Position numbers and translations under genes: made by a program
The notes under the pieces: generated by a model
What the model was told of the DNA's origin: nothing
Seen by the model: only the letters and a program-made list of their open reading frames with translations
Databases searched by the model: none
Assembly: GCF_001298265.1 (NCBI RefSeq)
Contig: NZ_LGSZ01000031.1
Coordinates: 149,613-213,612 of the forward strand
From: Allobosea vaviloviae
GTDB taxonomy: Bacteria; Pseudomonadota; Alphaproteobacteria; Rhizobiales; Beijerinckiaceae
Reading direction: 5' to 3'
Length of the DNA: 64,000 bases
Part shown: one piece after another, positions 44,191 to 55,569 of the stretch
Layout of the letters: every line of letters starts with the position of its first letter
How positions within the stretch are numbered: position 1 is the first letter of the stretch

Positions 44191-45363
44191 ATGCTGGCCA
44201 ACGCGCCGCGCCCCTTCAATTTCGACCTCGGCGAGACCGCCGATGCGATCCGCGACACCGTCCACGCCTTCGCTCAGGACAAGATCGCGCCACGCGCGCA
44301 GGAGATCGACGCGACCAACCAGTTCCCGCGCGATCTCTGGCCGCAGATGGGTGCGCTCGGCCTGCACGGCATCACCGTGAAGGAGGAGGATGGCGGCGCG
44401 GGGCTGGGCTATCTCGAACATGTCGTGGCGATCGAGGAGATCAGCCGCGCCTCGGCCTCGGTCGGCCTCTCCTACGGCGCCCACTCAAATCTCTGCATCA
44501 ACCAGATCGCCCGCAACGGCAATGCGGCCCAGAAGGCGAAATACCTGCCCAAACTGATCTCGGGCGAACATGTCGGGGCGCTCGCCATGTCGGAGCCCGG
44601 AGCAGGCTCCGACGTCGTCTCGATGAAGACGAAGGCGATCAAGACCGGCGACCGCTATGTCCTGACCGGCAACAAGATGTGGATCACCAACGGGCCGATC
44701 GCCGAGACGCTGGTGGTCTATGCTAAGACCGATCCCGAGGCCGGCTCGAAGGGCATCACGGCCTTCCTGATCGAGAAGGGCATGAAGGGCTTCTCGACCC
44801 ACCAGAAGCTCGACAAGCTCGGCATGCGCGGCTCCGACACCTGCGAACTCGTCTTCGAGGATTGCGAGGTGCCCGAGGAGAACGTGCTGGGCAGCGTCGG
44901 ACGCGGCGTCAACGTCCTGATGTCGGGCCTCGACTACGAGCGCGTCGTGCTCTCGGCCGGGCCGCTCGGCATCATGCAGGCGGCGCTCGATGTGGTCATG
45001 CCCTATGTCCATGAGCGCAAGCAGTTCGGCCAGTCGATCGGCCAGTTCCAGCTCGTCCAGGGCAAGCTCGCCGACATGTATGTGATGATGAACGCCTGCA
45101 AGGCCTATGTGTATGCCGTCGCCAAGGCCTGCGACCGCGGCGAGACCACCCGCGAGGACGCCGCCGGCGCGATCCTGATTTCGGCCGAGAAGGCGACCCA
45201 GATCGCGCTGGACGCGATCCAGCTCCTGGGCGGCAACGGCTACATCAACGACTATCCCACGGGGCGCCTGCTGCGCGACGCCAAGCTCTACGAGATCGGC
45301 GCGGGCACGAGCGAGATCAGGCGGATGCTGATCGGACGGGAGCTGTTTGCGAAGACGAGGTAG
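44191..45363 (+). CDS. ivd: Isovaleryl-CoA dehydrogenase
   Basis: An FAD acyl-CoA dehydrogenase that oxidises isovaleryl-CoA to 3-methylcrotonyl-CoA in leucine breakdown. The 390-aa product has [23 protein letters not shown], and the [14 protein letters not shown] segment with the catalytic Glu at about 250, in the position used by isovaleryl-CoA dehydrogenases. [21 protein letters not shown] and [17 protein letters not shown] are also typical. The reaction product is the substrate of the carboxylase whose subunits are at 26.0 and 34.6 kb. A good ribosome site (GGGAGG) precedes it. Confidence 0.94.
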   Translation: MLANAPRPFNFDLGETADAIRDTVHAFAQDKIAPRAQEIDATNQFPRDLWPQMGALGLHGITVKEEDGGAGLGYLEHVVAIEEISRASASVGLSYGAHSNLCINQIARNGNAAQKAKYLPKLISGEHVGALAMSEPGAGSDVVSMKTKAIKTGDRYVLTGNKMWITNGPIAETLVVYAKTDPEAGSKGITAFLIEKGMKGFSTHQKLDKLGMRGSDTCELVFEDCEVPEENVLGSVGRGVNVLMSGLDYERVVLSAGPLGIMQAALDVVMPYVHERKQFGQSIGQFQLVQGKLADMYVMMNACKAYVYAVAKACDRGETTREDAAGAILISAEKATQIALDAIQLLGGNGYINDYPTGRLLRDAKLYEIGAGTSEIRRMLIGRELFAKTR

Positions 45364-45383
45364 GAGGAGAAACACAACCTCGC

Positions 45384-45485
45384 CGTCATCCCGGACAAGC
45401 GGCGAAGCCGCGCCGATCCGGGATCCATGCCGGAACGGTTCAGGCATGGATCCCGGGTCTCCGCTTCGCTCCGCCCGGGATGACG
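45384..45485. repeat. Extragenic dyad, GTCATCCCGGA class
   Basis: Starts CGTCATCCCGGACAAGCGGC and ends CCGCCCGGGATGACG, with an inner GGATCCATGCC/GGCATGGATCC pairing. It separates ivd from the next gene on the same strand. This sequence type is widely repeated in alphaproteobacterial genomes. Confidence 0.85.
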
Positions 45486-45526
45486 ACGCGTTTGATCAGA
45501 CCATCGCGCAAAAGGCCGAGCCGACC

Positions 45527-46042
45527 ATGCCCCTCTACTTCGCCTACGGCCTCAACATGGACCCCGCCGGCATGGCGCAGCGCTGCCCGCGCTCGCGCGC
45601 GCTTGGGCTCGCCCGTCTGCCGCGCCACCGCTTCATGATCACCCGCGATGGCTATGCCTCGGTCGTCCGCGACCCGCGTGAAGAGGTCCACGGTGTGCTC
45701 TGGGACTGCGCGCTCGGCGACATCCGCACGCTCGACAAGTTCGAGGAGCTGGCGAGCGGGCTCTACGTCAAGATCAGCCAGCCGGTGATCGTCGAGGGCG
45801 GGGCCAAGCGCGCGCTGGTCTATATCGGCCGCTCCGGCGATCCCGGCAGGCCCAAGCCTGGCTACATGGAAACGGTGATCGCCAGCGCCAAACATTGGGC
45901 GCTGCCAGAGAGTTATGTAGCCGGCTTGAATCGGTTTCTGAGCAAGCCGAATCTGGATGTGAAGGCGCTGAGCCCGCACATGAGCGACCTGCCGCCCGGC
46001 CCGGTGAAGGGCGTGCGACCAAGGGCGCTGGCGCCGAAGTGA
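45527..46042 (+). CDS. Gamma-glutamylcyclotransferase-like protein
   Basis: A 171-aa protein of the GGCT-like fold. The N-terminus MPLYFAYGLNMDPAGM contains the YGxN substrate loop, and KFEELASGLYVKI supplies the conserved acidic residue. The family includes cyclotransferases acting on gamma-glutamyl amines and amino acids. The C-terminal 40 residues are Pro/Lys rich. The physiological substrate is not predictable. Confidence 0.86.
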   Translation: MPLYFAYGLNMDPAGMAQRCPRSRALGLARLPRHRFMITRDGYASVVRDPREEVHGVLWDCALGDIRTLDKFEELASGLYVKISQPVIVEGGAKRALVYIGRSGDPGRPKPGYMETVIASAKHWALPESYVAGLNRFLSKPNLDVKALSPHMSDLPPGPVKGVRPRALAPK

Positions 46043-46050
46043 CGACCAGC

Positions 46051-46159
46051 CGTCATGCTCGGGCTGGACCCGAGCATCTCCAGCCAAAAAGGGCGCGGCA
46101 TGAGCGCCCTTTCGTCACGAGATTCTCGGGTCCGCGCAAGGCGCGGCCCGAGAATGACG
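46051..46159. repeat. Extragenic dyad, GTCATGCTCGGG class with inner hairpin
   Basis: Starts CGTCATGCTCGGGCTGGACC and ends GGCCCGAGAATGACG. An inner hairpin GGGCG...CGCCC is present near 46091-46110. It separates two convergent genes and is a likely bidirectional terminator. Confidence 0.85.
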
Positions 46160-46164
46160 CCTGG

Positions 46165-47961
46165 CTACACCGCCAGCCCTTTCGCCAACTCGCTGACCTG
46201 CTTCTCGAACAGCCCACGATAGGCGCCGTTCTCGCGCTGGAGCAGGGCTTCATGGGGCCCCTCCTCGACCACGACGCCGCGGTCGAAAACGATGATCCGG
46301 TCCATTGCGCGCACCGTCGAGAGCCGGTGCGCCACGACGATTGTCGTCCGGCCCAGCATCAACCGTTCCATCGCCTCCTGGATCAGCGCCTCCGATTCCG
46401 AATCGAGGCTCGAGGTCGCCTCGTCCAGGATCAGGATCGGCGCATCGGCGAGGAAGGCGCGCGCGATCGCGACGCGCTGGCGCTCGCCTCCGGAGAGCTT
46501 GACGCCGCGCTCGCCGACCAGCGTGGCATAGCCCTTCGGCAGCCGCATGATGAACTCATGCGCGTTGGCAAGCCGCGCTGCCTGCTCGATCTGCGCGAGC
46601 GAAGCACCGGGCCGGCCATAGGCGATGTTCTCGGCCAGCGAGCGGTGGAACAGCACCGGCTCCTGCTGCACGATCGCGATCTGCGCGCGCAAGGACACCT
46701 GCGTCACGGCCGCGATGTCCTGCCCGTCGACGGCGATGCGTCCCGAGGTGACGTCGTAGAGCCGCTGGATCAGCTTGACGAAGGTCGTCTTGCCCGAGCC
46801 CGAGCGCCCAACGAGCCCGACCTTCTCGCCGGCCGCGATCGTCAGAGAGAAGTCGCGGTAAAGCGGCTGGACATGCCCGCCATAGTGGAAGGTCACGTCC
46901 TCGAAAGCGATCTCGCCCGCCGTCACTGCCATCGCGGTGGCTCCCCGAACGTCGGCCACGCCATAGGGCTGGTCGTGCATCGCGACCAGCTCCTCCATGT
47001 CGTTCACCGAGCGTTGCAGGTTGTGCACGTGCTGGCCGACATCGCGGAGATAGCCATGCACCACCGCATAGCTCGTCAGCACGAAGGCGACGTCGCCGGG
47101 CGTGGCTTGCCCATTGGCCCAGAGCCAGATCACCAGGCCGATGACGGCGGCGCGCAGGGCGAGCAGCACCAGCTGCTGCGCCGTGCCCGAGGTCGTGCCG
47201 CGTACCCAGGTCCGCCGCGTCCGCAGCGCCCACTTGGCCAGCACCTCGGCGGCCCGTGAATCCTCGCGCAGCTCGGCGCCATAGGCCTTGACCACGGGGT
47301 TGCAGGAGATCGCATCGGCCAGCGACCCGCCGAGGCGAGTGTCCCAGCTGTTGGCGAGACGCGCGGCCGGCGCGACATAATTCAGCGAAAGCGCGACGGT
47401 GACGCCGACATAGATGAGCGCACCCGCCAGCACGACGAGCCCCATCGCCGGCCAGTGCCAGGCCAGCAGCACGGTCGAGCCAACCAGAACCACGACCGAG
47501 GGCAGCAGCGCGATCAGGATCGTGTCGGTGAGCAGGTCGAGCGCCCACATGCCGCGCGTGATCTTGCGCACGGTCGAGCCGGCGAAATTGTTGGCGTGCC
47601 AGTCGGTCGAGAAGCGCTGCAGCCGCGCGAAGGCCTCGCTAGCCGTGTCGCCCATGGTGCGCAACGTCATGCCGGTGATGCCGATGAAACCGAGATGGCG
47701 GAAGACCACGCCGGCCGCGCCGAGCGCCAGCATGGCGGCGAGCGCCCACAGCGCGGCATCCAGCGCCGACGCGCCCTCGCCCGCGACCGCATCGACGAGA
47801 CGGCCGGCATAAACAGGCATGAACAAGTCGGCCACGGTGGCAGCCATCATCGAGCCGCCGACGAAGCCGACGGGTCCGGGCCGGCGGGCCCAATGGCGGA
47901 AGGTGAAGCCGAGAACAGCCCGGAACGGCTCGGGCCGCCCGGTGCGATCGGGTCGGGACAT
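46165..47961 (-). CDS. ABC exporter, fused membrane and ATPase domains
   Basis: A 598-aa half-transporter of the MsbA/MDR type, which would work as a homo- or heterodimer in the inner membrane. Residues about 1-330 contain six transmembrane helices; the ATPase has GRSGSGKTTFVKLIQRLYD (Walker A), VQQEPVLFHRSL (Q-loop), VKLSGGERQRVAIARAFLADAPILILDEATSSLD (signature and Walker B) and VVAHRLST (H-loop). The substrate is unknown. The start at 47961 (MSRPDRT) is preferred over an earlier Met. Confidence 0.92.
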   Translation of the reverse strand: MSRPDRTGRPEPFRAVLGFTFRHWARRPGPVGFVGGSMMAATVADLFMPVYAGRLVDAVAGEGASALDAALWALAAMLALGAAGVVFRHLGFIGITGMTLRTMGDTASEAFARLQRFSTDWHANNFAGSTVRKITRGMWALDLLTDTILIALLPSVVVLVGSTVLLAWHWPAMGLVVLAGALIYVGVTVALSLNYVAPAARLANSWDTRLGGSLADAISCNPVVKAYGAELREDSRAAEVLAKWALRTRRTWVRGTTSGTAQQLVLLALRAAVIGLVIWLWANGQATPGDVAFVLTSYAVVHGYLRDVGQHVHNLQRSVNDMEELVAMHDQPYGVADVRGATAMAVTAGEIAFEDVTFHYGGHVQPLYRDFSLTIAAGEKVGLVGRSGSGKTTFVKLIQRLYDVTSGRIAVDGQDIAAVTQVSLRAQIAIVQQEPVLFHRSLAENIAYGRPGASLAQIEQAARLANAHEFIMRLPKGYATLVGERGVKLSGGERQRVAIARAFLADAPILILDEATSSLDSESEALIQEAMERLMLGRTTIVVAHRLSTVRAMDRIIVFDRGVVVEEGPHEALLQRENGAYRGLFEKQVSELAKGLAV

Positions 47962-48000
47962 GGGTGTCTTCGGCTCGCAGGAGAGCCGACTCCGGATCAT

Positions 48001-48314
48001 GCTGCAGACGGCGACGAGCGCCGATCTTCAGCGAAGGGCAGGAAAGCGATGGAAGATGCTCAGGCGCCGCCTCTGGCGGGCCACGGGCGAAACCGGCCTA
48101 GCGGCGGGACATTCGCGGCAAGTCAAACTTGCGCGGAGAGCTGACGATGATTGTGAATTTCATTCAGCCCTCCCTGTTGCGTGTGAGCGATGCGCACAAG
48201 ATGCCGCAGGTAGACGACGCTGGCAAGACGGCTGGCGCGTGTCGCCGGCGGGATGAGGCTTCGCGGCAACAGATGGGCTCGCGGCCGGCCCGACACCGCC
48301 GCCCTCGCCGTCCA
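48001..48314. other. No clear gene
   Basis: A frame running across this stretch in line with the DUF599 gene starts MIVNFIQPSLLRV at about 48147 with a GGAGAG upstream. It shows a composition unlike a protein and contains no recognisable domain, so it is probably a chance frame. The small membrane protein gene below ends at 48315. Confidence 0.4.
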
Positions 48315-48488
48315 TTACCAAAACAGCGCCAGCAGCCTGATCGCGATCACGATGAGGAATCCGGCGATGACTATTGCGAGCACCTGCTGGCGCTTCGCCC
48401 GGTTCGGGAACTGGCGTGCGAAGATCCGCCCCAGCGGCTTGCGGAACAGGAAGGCGACGACGGCCAGGACGATCAGGATGTGGGACAA
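48315..48488 (-). CDS. Small two-helix membrane protein (57 aa)
   Basis: A 57-aa protein with two hydrophobic segments: SHILIVLAVVAFLFRKPLGR and QQVLAIVIAGFLIVIAIRLL, joined by a basic loop (RIFARQFPNRAKR). The only in-frame start after the upstream stop is a TTG at 48488, and no clear ribosome site is present. The strong two-helix pattern makes it more likely to be a gene than not. Confidence 0.5.
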   Translation of the reverse strand: MSHILIVLAVVAFLFRKPLGRIFARQFPNRAKRQQVLAIVIAGFLIVIAIRLLALFW

Positions 48489-48653
48489 GGAGGCGGCTCG
48501 AACCGTTCAGGACGTGGCGGATCAACCCCGCCTTCATATCCGACACCCTTGTCGGCTCGCGCGAAGCAGGTCAATGCGGAGCACGGCTTCGAATCCAGCG
48601 GCGCCTTGGCAAGCAACGACGGACCACGCAATCTGCCCCCCCAGAGGATTGGC

Positions 48654-49373
48654 ATGACCGGCATGATCGGATTCGAGACGCTCGACATCATCGGCGCGGC
48701 GTTTTTCGCAGCCTCCTGGATCGGCTACCATTTCGCGGTCGAGATGGGGCCGCATGCTGGCAAGAGCCTGAACATGCGGATGAACCTGCGCCGCGCCCGC
48801 TGGATCCGCGAATCGATGGCGCGCGACAACCGCATCGTCGATACGCAGATCATGAACGGCCTGCAGAACGGCACGGCCTTCTTCGCCTCGACCTCGCTGA
48901 TCGCCATCGGCGGCACGCTGACCCTGCTGCAATCGACCGACCGCGTCGTGGCGTTGTTTTCGGATTTTCCCTTCGGCACGGCGCCGACCCGCGCCGCCTG
49001 GGAGATGAAGGTCATCGGCCTGGCGCTGATCTTCGGCTATGCCTTCTTCAAATTCGCCTGGAGCTACCGGCTGTTCAACTACTGCGTCATCCTGCTCGGC
49101 TCGCTCCCCCCGGCCAAGAACCACGAGCCGGCCGACGCCGAGCGCGCCGTTCATGAGGCGACCGAGATGAACGTCGCCGGAGGCCGGCATTTCAACCGCG
49201 GCCAGCGCGCCTTCTTCTTCGCGCTCGCCTATATGGGCTGGTTCCTGGGGCCGACGACCTTCATCCTCTTTACAGGTGCCGTGCTGGTGGCGATGTACCG
49301 GAGGCAGTTCGCCTCCGACGCCGCCCGCGTCTTCCGCTATCCCGACCCCACAAGGCGACCGCCAGAGTCATGA
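48654..49373 (+). CDS. DUF599 family membrane protein
   Basis: A 239-aa membrane protein with about four helices and the DUF599 features GAAFFAASWIGYHFAVE, MNGLQNGTAFFASTSLIAIGG, FGYAFFKFAWSYRLFNYCVILLGSLPP, and ALAYMGWFLGPTTFIL. The start at 48654 is preceded by AGAGG. The function is unknown. Its last 4 bp overlap the next gene. Confidence 0.9.
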   Translation: MTGMIGFETLDIIGAAFFAASWIGYHFAVEMGPHAGKSLNMRMNLRRARWIRESMARDNRIVDTQIMNGLQNGTAFFASTSLIAIGGTLTLLQSTDRVVALFSDFPFGTAPTRAAWEMKVIGLALIFGYAFFKFAWSYRLFNYCVILLGSLPPAKNHEPADAERAVHEATEMNVAGGRHFNRGQRAFFFALAYMGWFLGPTTFILFTGAVLVAMYRRQFASDAARVFRYPDPTRRPPES

Positions 49374-49639
49374 CCCAGCCTGACGAAACCGAGCTTGAGG
49401 CGACGATTTTGAAACTGGCCGGCCAACGCGGGCAAGGCCGCACGATTTGTCCGTCCGAAGCCGCGCGCGCCATCGGCGGCGATCATCCCGAGGGCTGGGG
49501 GCCGCTGATGCAGCCGATCCGCCGCGTCGCCGTCAGATTGATGAAGCAGGGCCGGATCGTCATCACCCGTAAGGGCCGCCCCGTCGATCCGGATGATTTT
49601 CGCGGCGTCTACAGGCTGCGGCTGCCGGAGGACGAATAG
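49370..49639 (+). CDS. DUF3253 family protein
   Basis: A small 89-aa protein with LKLAGQRGQGRTICPSEAARA and a repetitive basic tail (RRVAVRLMKQGRIVITRKGRPVDPDDFRGVYRLRL), as in DUF3253, a predicted winged-helix protein. It overlaps the DUF599 gene by 4 bp and is probably translated in concert. Confidence 0.88.
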   Translation: MTQPDETELEATILKLAGQRGQGRTICPSEAARAIGGDHPEGWGPLMQPIRRVAVRLMKQGRIVITRKGRPVDPDDFRGVYRLRLPEDE

Positions 49640-49654
49640 CGCGCCCTCGCCGCC

Positions 49655-50443
49655 TCAGGGTCCCGGAAACAGCGCGTCGGTATAGCCTGCCAGCCAGTAG
49701 GCCAGCAGCCCGATCCATTCCTTGATGCCGTCTTCGGAAATGACGAGGCCACGTGCGCCCCTGCCATAGGGCCGGACGAAATCTGCCGGCTCGCCTTCCG
49801 AGAGATAGTCGACCGGGAAGGCCTCGACCGGAAAGCCCGCCTTGCGGAACACGCCCATCGAGCGCGGCATGTGCCAGGCCGAGGTCACCAAAAGCCAGCG
49901 CTCGCCGGGCTTGGGATCGACCAGCCTGCGGGCAAAGACAGCATTCTCCAGCGTATTGCGCGATTTGTCCTCGAGGACGAGGCGGTCGGGCGCCAGCCCC
50001 AGCCCGGTGAACATCAGCCGCGCCCCCTCGGCCTCGGTATGGGTCACCGGCGAGATCAGATTGGCGGCGCCACCGGCGAAGACGACCTTTGCCTCCGGGT
50101 GCAGCCTGGCGAGCTCGACAGCCTTGGTGATGCGTGCCCCGGCCGAGAGCAGCACGACATCGTCCCGCGCGATCCCGATCGGCCCGCCCAGCACCACGAT
50201 GCCGGCGACCGGCCCCCTGGCCGCATCCTGCTGCGGAAACCGGTCTTCCAGCGGCCGCACGACGATACGCCCCACCGGGCTGAAGGCCATCAGCACGAGG
50301 CCGAGCGCCGCCGCCGCACCGAGCCAGTGCGCGGCTCGCGCGAAGCGCGTGAACGACAACATCGCGCAGAACCCGACGAGCAGGATCACGAAATTCACCG
50401 GCGAGAAGACGAACCAGACCAGCTTGGACAGGGTGAAGAACAT
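49655..50443 (-). CDS. YdcF/SanA-like DUF218 protein
   Basis: A 262-aa protein with two N-terminal transmembrane helices and a DUF218 domain with VAGIVVLGGPIG, VVFAGGAAN, LEDKSRNTLENAVFARRL and LLVTSAWHMPRSMGVFRKAGF. Some members (SanA, ElyC) affect envelope integrity. The role here is not established. Confidence 0.9.
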   Translation of the reverse strand: MFFTLSKLVWFVFSPVNFVILLVGFCAMLSFTRFARAAHWLGAAAALGLVLMAFSPVGRIVVRPLEDRFPQQDAARGPVAGIVVLGGPIGIARDDVVLLSAGARITKAVELARLHPEAKVVFAGGAANLISPVTHTEAEGARLMFTGLGLAPDRLVLEDKSRNTLENAVFARRLVDPKPGERWLLVTSAWHMPRSMGVFRKAGFPVEAFPVDYLSEGEPADFVRPYGRGARGLVISEDGIKEWIGLLAYWLAGYTDALFPGP

Positions 50444-50518
50444 GCTCTGCCTCCGGGCTGGCGGATAATCCGAGCCCTTCCTAGCCTGCGAAAGCTGACA
50501 GGGCGATGATGCCTGAGC

Positions 50519-51052
50519 TCAGCGGAAGATTTGCGGCGGCGATTGCGGACGGCGCGTCTGCGACGGCGCGGCGCGTTCGAGCTCCAGCGCGCGCAGGGCG
50601 ACTTCGCGCAGTTCGCAGCCCGCCTGTCGGCCGAGCTGCCAGCCCTCGCGCTGGATCGAGCCGTAAAAGGCGCATTTCTGGGCGATGAAGCCCTCCCAGC
50701 TCAGATGCAACGCCGCAAGGCGGCTGCGCTGCCCGGCATCGAGCGTGCGGCCGCTCACCTGCAGCGCCTGCGTCAGGCGCTCGCGCCAAACCGTCTCCTC
50801 GCGCCGCGCGCAACTGACCTCGGCCGCGCGCCGGTCGGTACCGGCGGAGCCCAGACAGCCGACGGCAATGGCGCCGATGCAGGACGGCGCGGCTGACCGG
50901 TTCTCGCGCAGGCAGGCCGCGAGTTGTGCCCGGTCCGTGCCGAGCGTCGCGCTCGCCTGGGCCAGAGCGGGCGACGTGCCCAATGCCAGCGACGACAGGG
51001 CGAGCCCGCCCAAGATTGCGACGAAGAGTGCGGCGGCCATCCCCACGCCCAT
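50519..51052 (-). CDS. LprI/DUF1311-like exported protein
   Basis: A 177-aa protein with a signal peptide (about residues 1-30, ending ALA) and several Cys residues spaced as in the LprI family: DRAQLAACLREN, VGCLGSAGT, ISCARREE, then a region with HLSWEGFIAQKCAFYG and GRQAGCELREVALR. Some members inhibit lysozyme; this one has not been tested. The start at 51052 is uncertain (51040 is equally good). Confidence 0.65.
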   Translation of the reverse strand: MGVGMAAALFVAILGGLALSSLALGTSPALAQASATLGTDRAQLAACLRENRSAAPSCIGAIAVGCLGSAGTDRRAAEVSCARREETVWRERLTQALQVSGRTLDAGQRSRLAALHLSWEGFIAQKCAFYGSIQREGWQLGRQAGCELREVALRALELERAAPSQTRRPQSPPQIFR

Positions 51053-51083
51053 CGCGGTTGGATCGGGGCGCGAGGGCGTCACC

Positions 51084-51704
51084 TCAGGCAACAGGCAAGA
51101 GCAGCGCCGGCTTGGCGGCCGGGCGGGTGGAGATCGTATCGTACCAGCGCCGGACATGCGGGTGGTCGGCCTGCTCGACGGGCATGTTCAGCCAGCGATG
51201 GGCGCCACACCCCACTGTGATATCGGCCATGCCGAAGCGCTCGCCGGCGAGGAAGCTGCGCGTCGCCAGATGCGCGTCCAGGATCCCCATCAGCTTCTCG
51301 GCCTTGGCTGCGCTGGCCGCGATCCTCTCCGGATCGACATATCCGGGCACCTTGCGCACCACGCCCCAGAGCACCGGTGTCAGCGCCGGCTGCAGCTCCG
51401 ACTGTATCCAGTCCATCCACCGATCGGCATCGGCACGCAGCGCCGGGTCCTCCTCCCAGATCCAGCCCGAACCGTAGCGCGCCGCGAGATAGCGCACGAT
51501 GCTGTTCGACTCCCAGATACAGACCTCGCCATCCTCGAGCACCGGAATCTGGGCGTTGGGATTCTTGGCCAGGAACACGGGCTCCCGCAGGCCGCCGAAA
51601 GCGCCGCCGCAATCGATGCGCTCGAAACTCTGCCCGACCTCACCGGCCGCCCAGACGGCCTTCTGGACATTGATGGAGCTGATCCGCCCCCAGATCGTCA
51701 ACAT
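51084..51704 (-). CDS. Glutathione S-transferase family protein
   Basis: A 206-aa protein with an N-terminal thioredoxin-like GST domain (LTIWGRISSINVQKAVWAA, NAQIPVLEDGEVCIWESNSIVRYLA) and a C-terminal all-helical domain (AGERFGMADITVG, PHVRRWYDTI). ESNSIVRYLAARYG supplies the Glu-Ser pair that binds the glutathione gamma-glutamyl group. The substrate is not determined. Confidence 0.92.
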   Translation of the reverse strand: MLTIWGRISSINVQKAVWAAGEVGQSFERIDCGGAFGGLREPVFLAKNPNAQIPVLEDGEVCIWESNSIVRYLAARYGSGWIWEEDPALRADADRWMDWIQSELQPALTPVLWGVVRKVPGYVDPERIAASAAKAEKLMGILDAHLATRSFLAGERFGMADITVGCGAHRWLNMPVEQADHPHVRRWYDTISTRPAAKPALLLPVA

Positions 51705-51786
51705 GCGCGGCGTGACCCTCGTGATCGTCGTCTGACTTGTCCCCGCGCCCCGCTCATTTGGCAAGGCGGCATCGATGTTCTCGCGC

Positions 51787-53787
<2,001 letters not shown>

Positions 53788-53820
53788 GCGTGGCGTCTCC
53801 CCCGGCCGTTGATCAGCCCG

Positions 53821-53918
53821 GAGCATGTCGTCGTCCGAAAACCGGTACCCACTTTCCGGCGACATGCTCTGGATGCTCAGTTAGAGCATGTCGGACAAAA
53901 CCGGCTACCGGTTTTTCG
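53821..53918. repeat. Palindromic repeat pair, GAGCATGTCG class
   Basis: Two adjacent dyads upstream of pccA. The first spans 53821-53869, with arms GAGCATGTCG/CGACATGCTC around CCGAAAACCGGTACCCACTT. The second starts at 53884 with AGAGCATGTCGGAC and has ACCGGCTACCGGT inside. Sequences of this kind are among the most common intergenic repeats of Hyphomicrobiales. Confidence 0.8.
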
Positions 53919-54061
53919 CACAGCCCCAACAGCAAAATCCGGACCGCCGCGCCCGGCTGGCACGTCGGTCCGGGACTGGGTTTATGGGACGCCGCGCGCG
54001 GCGTCCACTGATGCGAAAGTCGGCTATCGGCCGAGCGCTCGTACGGATACGGCGCGGGCGA

Positions 54062-54499
54062 TCAGCTCGCCAGCAACACGCGCTCGGGGCAGAAGCGGGC
54101 CGGCGTGGCCAGCCCCTTGCTGAGCGCGAAGCCGATCAGGGCCTCGTCGCAGCGCTCGGCCTCGCGGACGATCTCGAAGGCGATGCGCCGCGCCGTTTCC
54201 GTCGGCCCCTCGCCGGCCGAGAGCGTCGTCACGAGCCAGTGCGCCTTGTCGCGCTCAATGACGCCAGTCGGACGGTTCTGCCAGACCGCGAAATCGACGA
54301 CCAGCGCCACCAGATAGTCACCGAACGCTGCGCAGCGCTCCGGCACCGCCCGGTCGAGCGCGACCAGCACATCGACCTCATCGCGCGTCAACGCGCCGTC
54401 GACCAGAATATCGCGCTGAAGAAACTTGACGTCTTCATCGTCGATCGCGCGACAATCCATCACGCGATCGACGAATTCACGAAGCTCATGACCAATCAT
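54062..54499 (-). CDS. Conserved alphaproteobacterial protein of unknown function
   Basis: A 145-aa helical protein. It has FLQRDILVDGALTRDEVDVLVALDRAVPERCAAFGDYLVALVVDFAVWQ and a segment RPTGVIERDKAHWL, a pattern I recognise from small rhizobial conserved proteins with a TerB-like or helical fold. No catalytic motif is seen. No neighbour suggests a function. Confidence 0.75.
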   Translation of the reverse strand: MIGHELREFVDRVMDCRAIDDEDVKFLQRDILVDGALTRDEVDVLVALDRAVPERCAAFGDYLVALVVDFAVWQNRPTGVIERDKAHWLVTTLSAGEGPTETARRIAFEIVREAERCDEALIGFALSKGLATPARFCPERVLLAS

Positions 54500-54693
54500 T
54501 GTTCGACCCCTGTCCGGCGTTGTTTTGTGCCGGTACGTTCCTGCTGTAGGAACACCATGGATCGACGCTCGCCATCAGGTGGTTAACGGCCAAATCTGAA
54601 CGCGTGTTCAGGTTAAACGGGCCTGAGCGGACGTGGTTGCGAGGACGTTACTATTCGGGCAGCCCAAGCCGGTACCGGCCCGCGACGTGGAGC

Positions 54694-54787
54694 CGTCATT
54701 CTCGGGCGCAGAGAAGCGCAGACCCGAGAATCTCATGACAGAAGAACACTGGTTTCCGAGATGCTCGGGTCAAGCCCGAGCATGACG
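54694..54787. repeat. Extragenic dyad, GTCATTCTCGGG class
   Basis: Starts CGTCATTCTCGGGCGCAGAG and ends AAGCCCGAGCATGACG, with inner GACCCGAGAATCTCATG and GAGATGCTCGGGTC modules. It separates two minus-strand genes and matches the elements at 15099 and 28678 closely. Confidence 0.85.
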
Positions 54788-54794
54788 TCGCACG

Positions 54795-55484
54795 TCAGAC
54801 CGGCTCACCAACAGCGACGGAATTCTGCAGACCCAGCACGCCCGGCAGCGCTGCGAAGTCGTCGAGCACATGCCGCGCGCCCAGCGCGACCAGGCTCCCG
54901 ACCGGCTGGAACCCCCAGGAGACCGCGACCGGCGCGACGCCGGCAGCGACCGCCATCTCGATGTCGAAGGAACTGTCGCCGACCATCGCGGTGCGCTCCG
55001 GTGCGGCACCCGTCTCCGCCATCGCCCGCAGGATCATGCCGGGATGCGGCTTCGAGGGCGCGTCATCGGCCGTCTGGATCGTGGCGAACAGGCCCTGCCA
55101 GCCATGACGCTCGATGATGTAGTCGGCGCCACGGCGGGATTTCCCCGTCGCGATGCCGAGCGAGAGCCCCTGCCTCCGCGCCAGCAGCGCCAGCGTCTCC
55201 GCGACGCCGGCAAACAGCGGCTCGTCCAGCGCGGCATCCGTCTCGGCCTGCCGCCGCATCGCGCCGAAGACCTCGCGATAAGTCTCGGTCAGAATTTCGT
55301 CAGGCTGGTCGAGACCGGCAAGCCGCATCAGCGCGACGTTCAGCGTCAATCCGACGACGCCCAGCCCGGCCTCGCGACCGGGATGGACGAGTCCATGCCG
55401 TCCGAAGGTCTCAACCTGCGCTGCAAGGAGGATCGCCTCCGAGTTGATCAGCGTGCCGTCGAGATCGAAGATGATGAGGTCCAT
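54795..55484 (-). CDS. HAD-family hydrolase (phosphoglycolate phosphatase-like)
   Basis: A 229-aa phosphatase with DLDGTLINSE (motif I; nucleophile Asp and DxD Asp), SLGIATGKSRRGADYI (motif II Thr and Lys region), KPHPGM and MVGDSSFDIEMAVAAG (motif IV). The cap domain lies between the first two motifs. The best match in general layout is phosphoglycolate phosphatase or related GPH-like enzymes. Confidence 0.9.
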   Translation of the reverse strand: MDLIIFDLDGTLINSEAILLAAQVETFGRHGLVHPGREAGLGVVGLTLNVALMRLAGLDQPDEILTETYREVFGAMRRQAETDAALDEPLFAGVAETLALLARRQGLSLGIATGKSRRGADYIIERHGWQGLFATIQTADDAPSKPHPGMILRAMAETGAAPERTAMVGDSSFDIEMAVAAGVAPVAVSWGFQPVGSLVALGARHVLDDFAALPGVLGLQNSVAVGEPV

Positions 55485-55569
55485 GGCGGCGCTGTAGCCC
55501 GGATCGCCGGTGCGATCCACTGCGCAGCGGTCATGGCACACCCTCCTCAGGCCCGGCGGCAACGCTCAC

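Noticed and set aside
48129..48653. N-terminal extension of the DUF599 gene
   Set aside because: The in-frame extension has no family-like sequence; the domain and ribosome site support the start at 48654.
48473..48691. Possible tRNA from a GGTTCGAGCC-like motif
   Set aside because: No acceptor or anticodon stem could be built around it.
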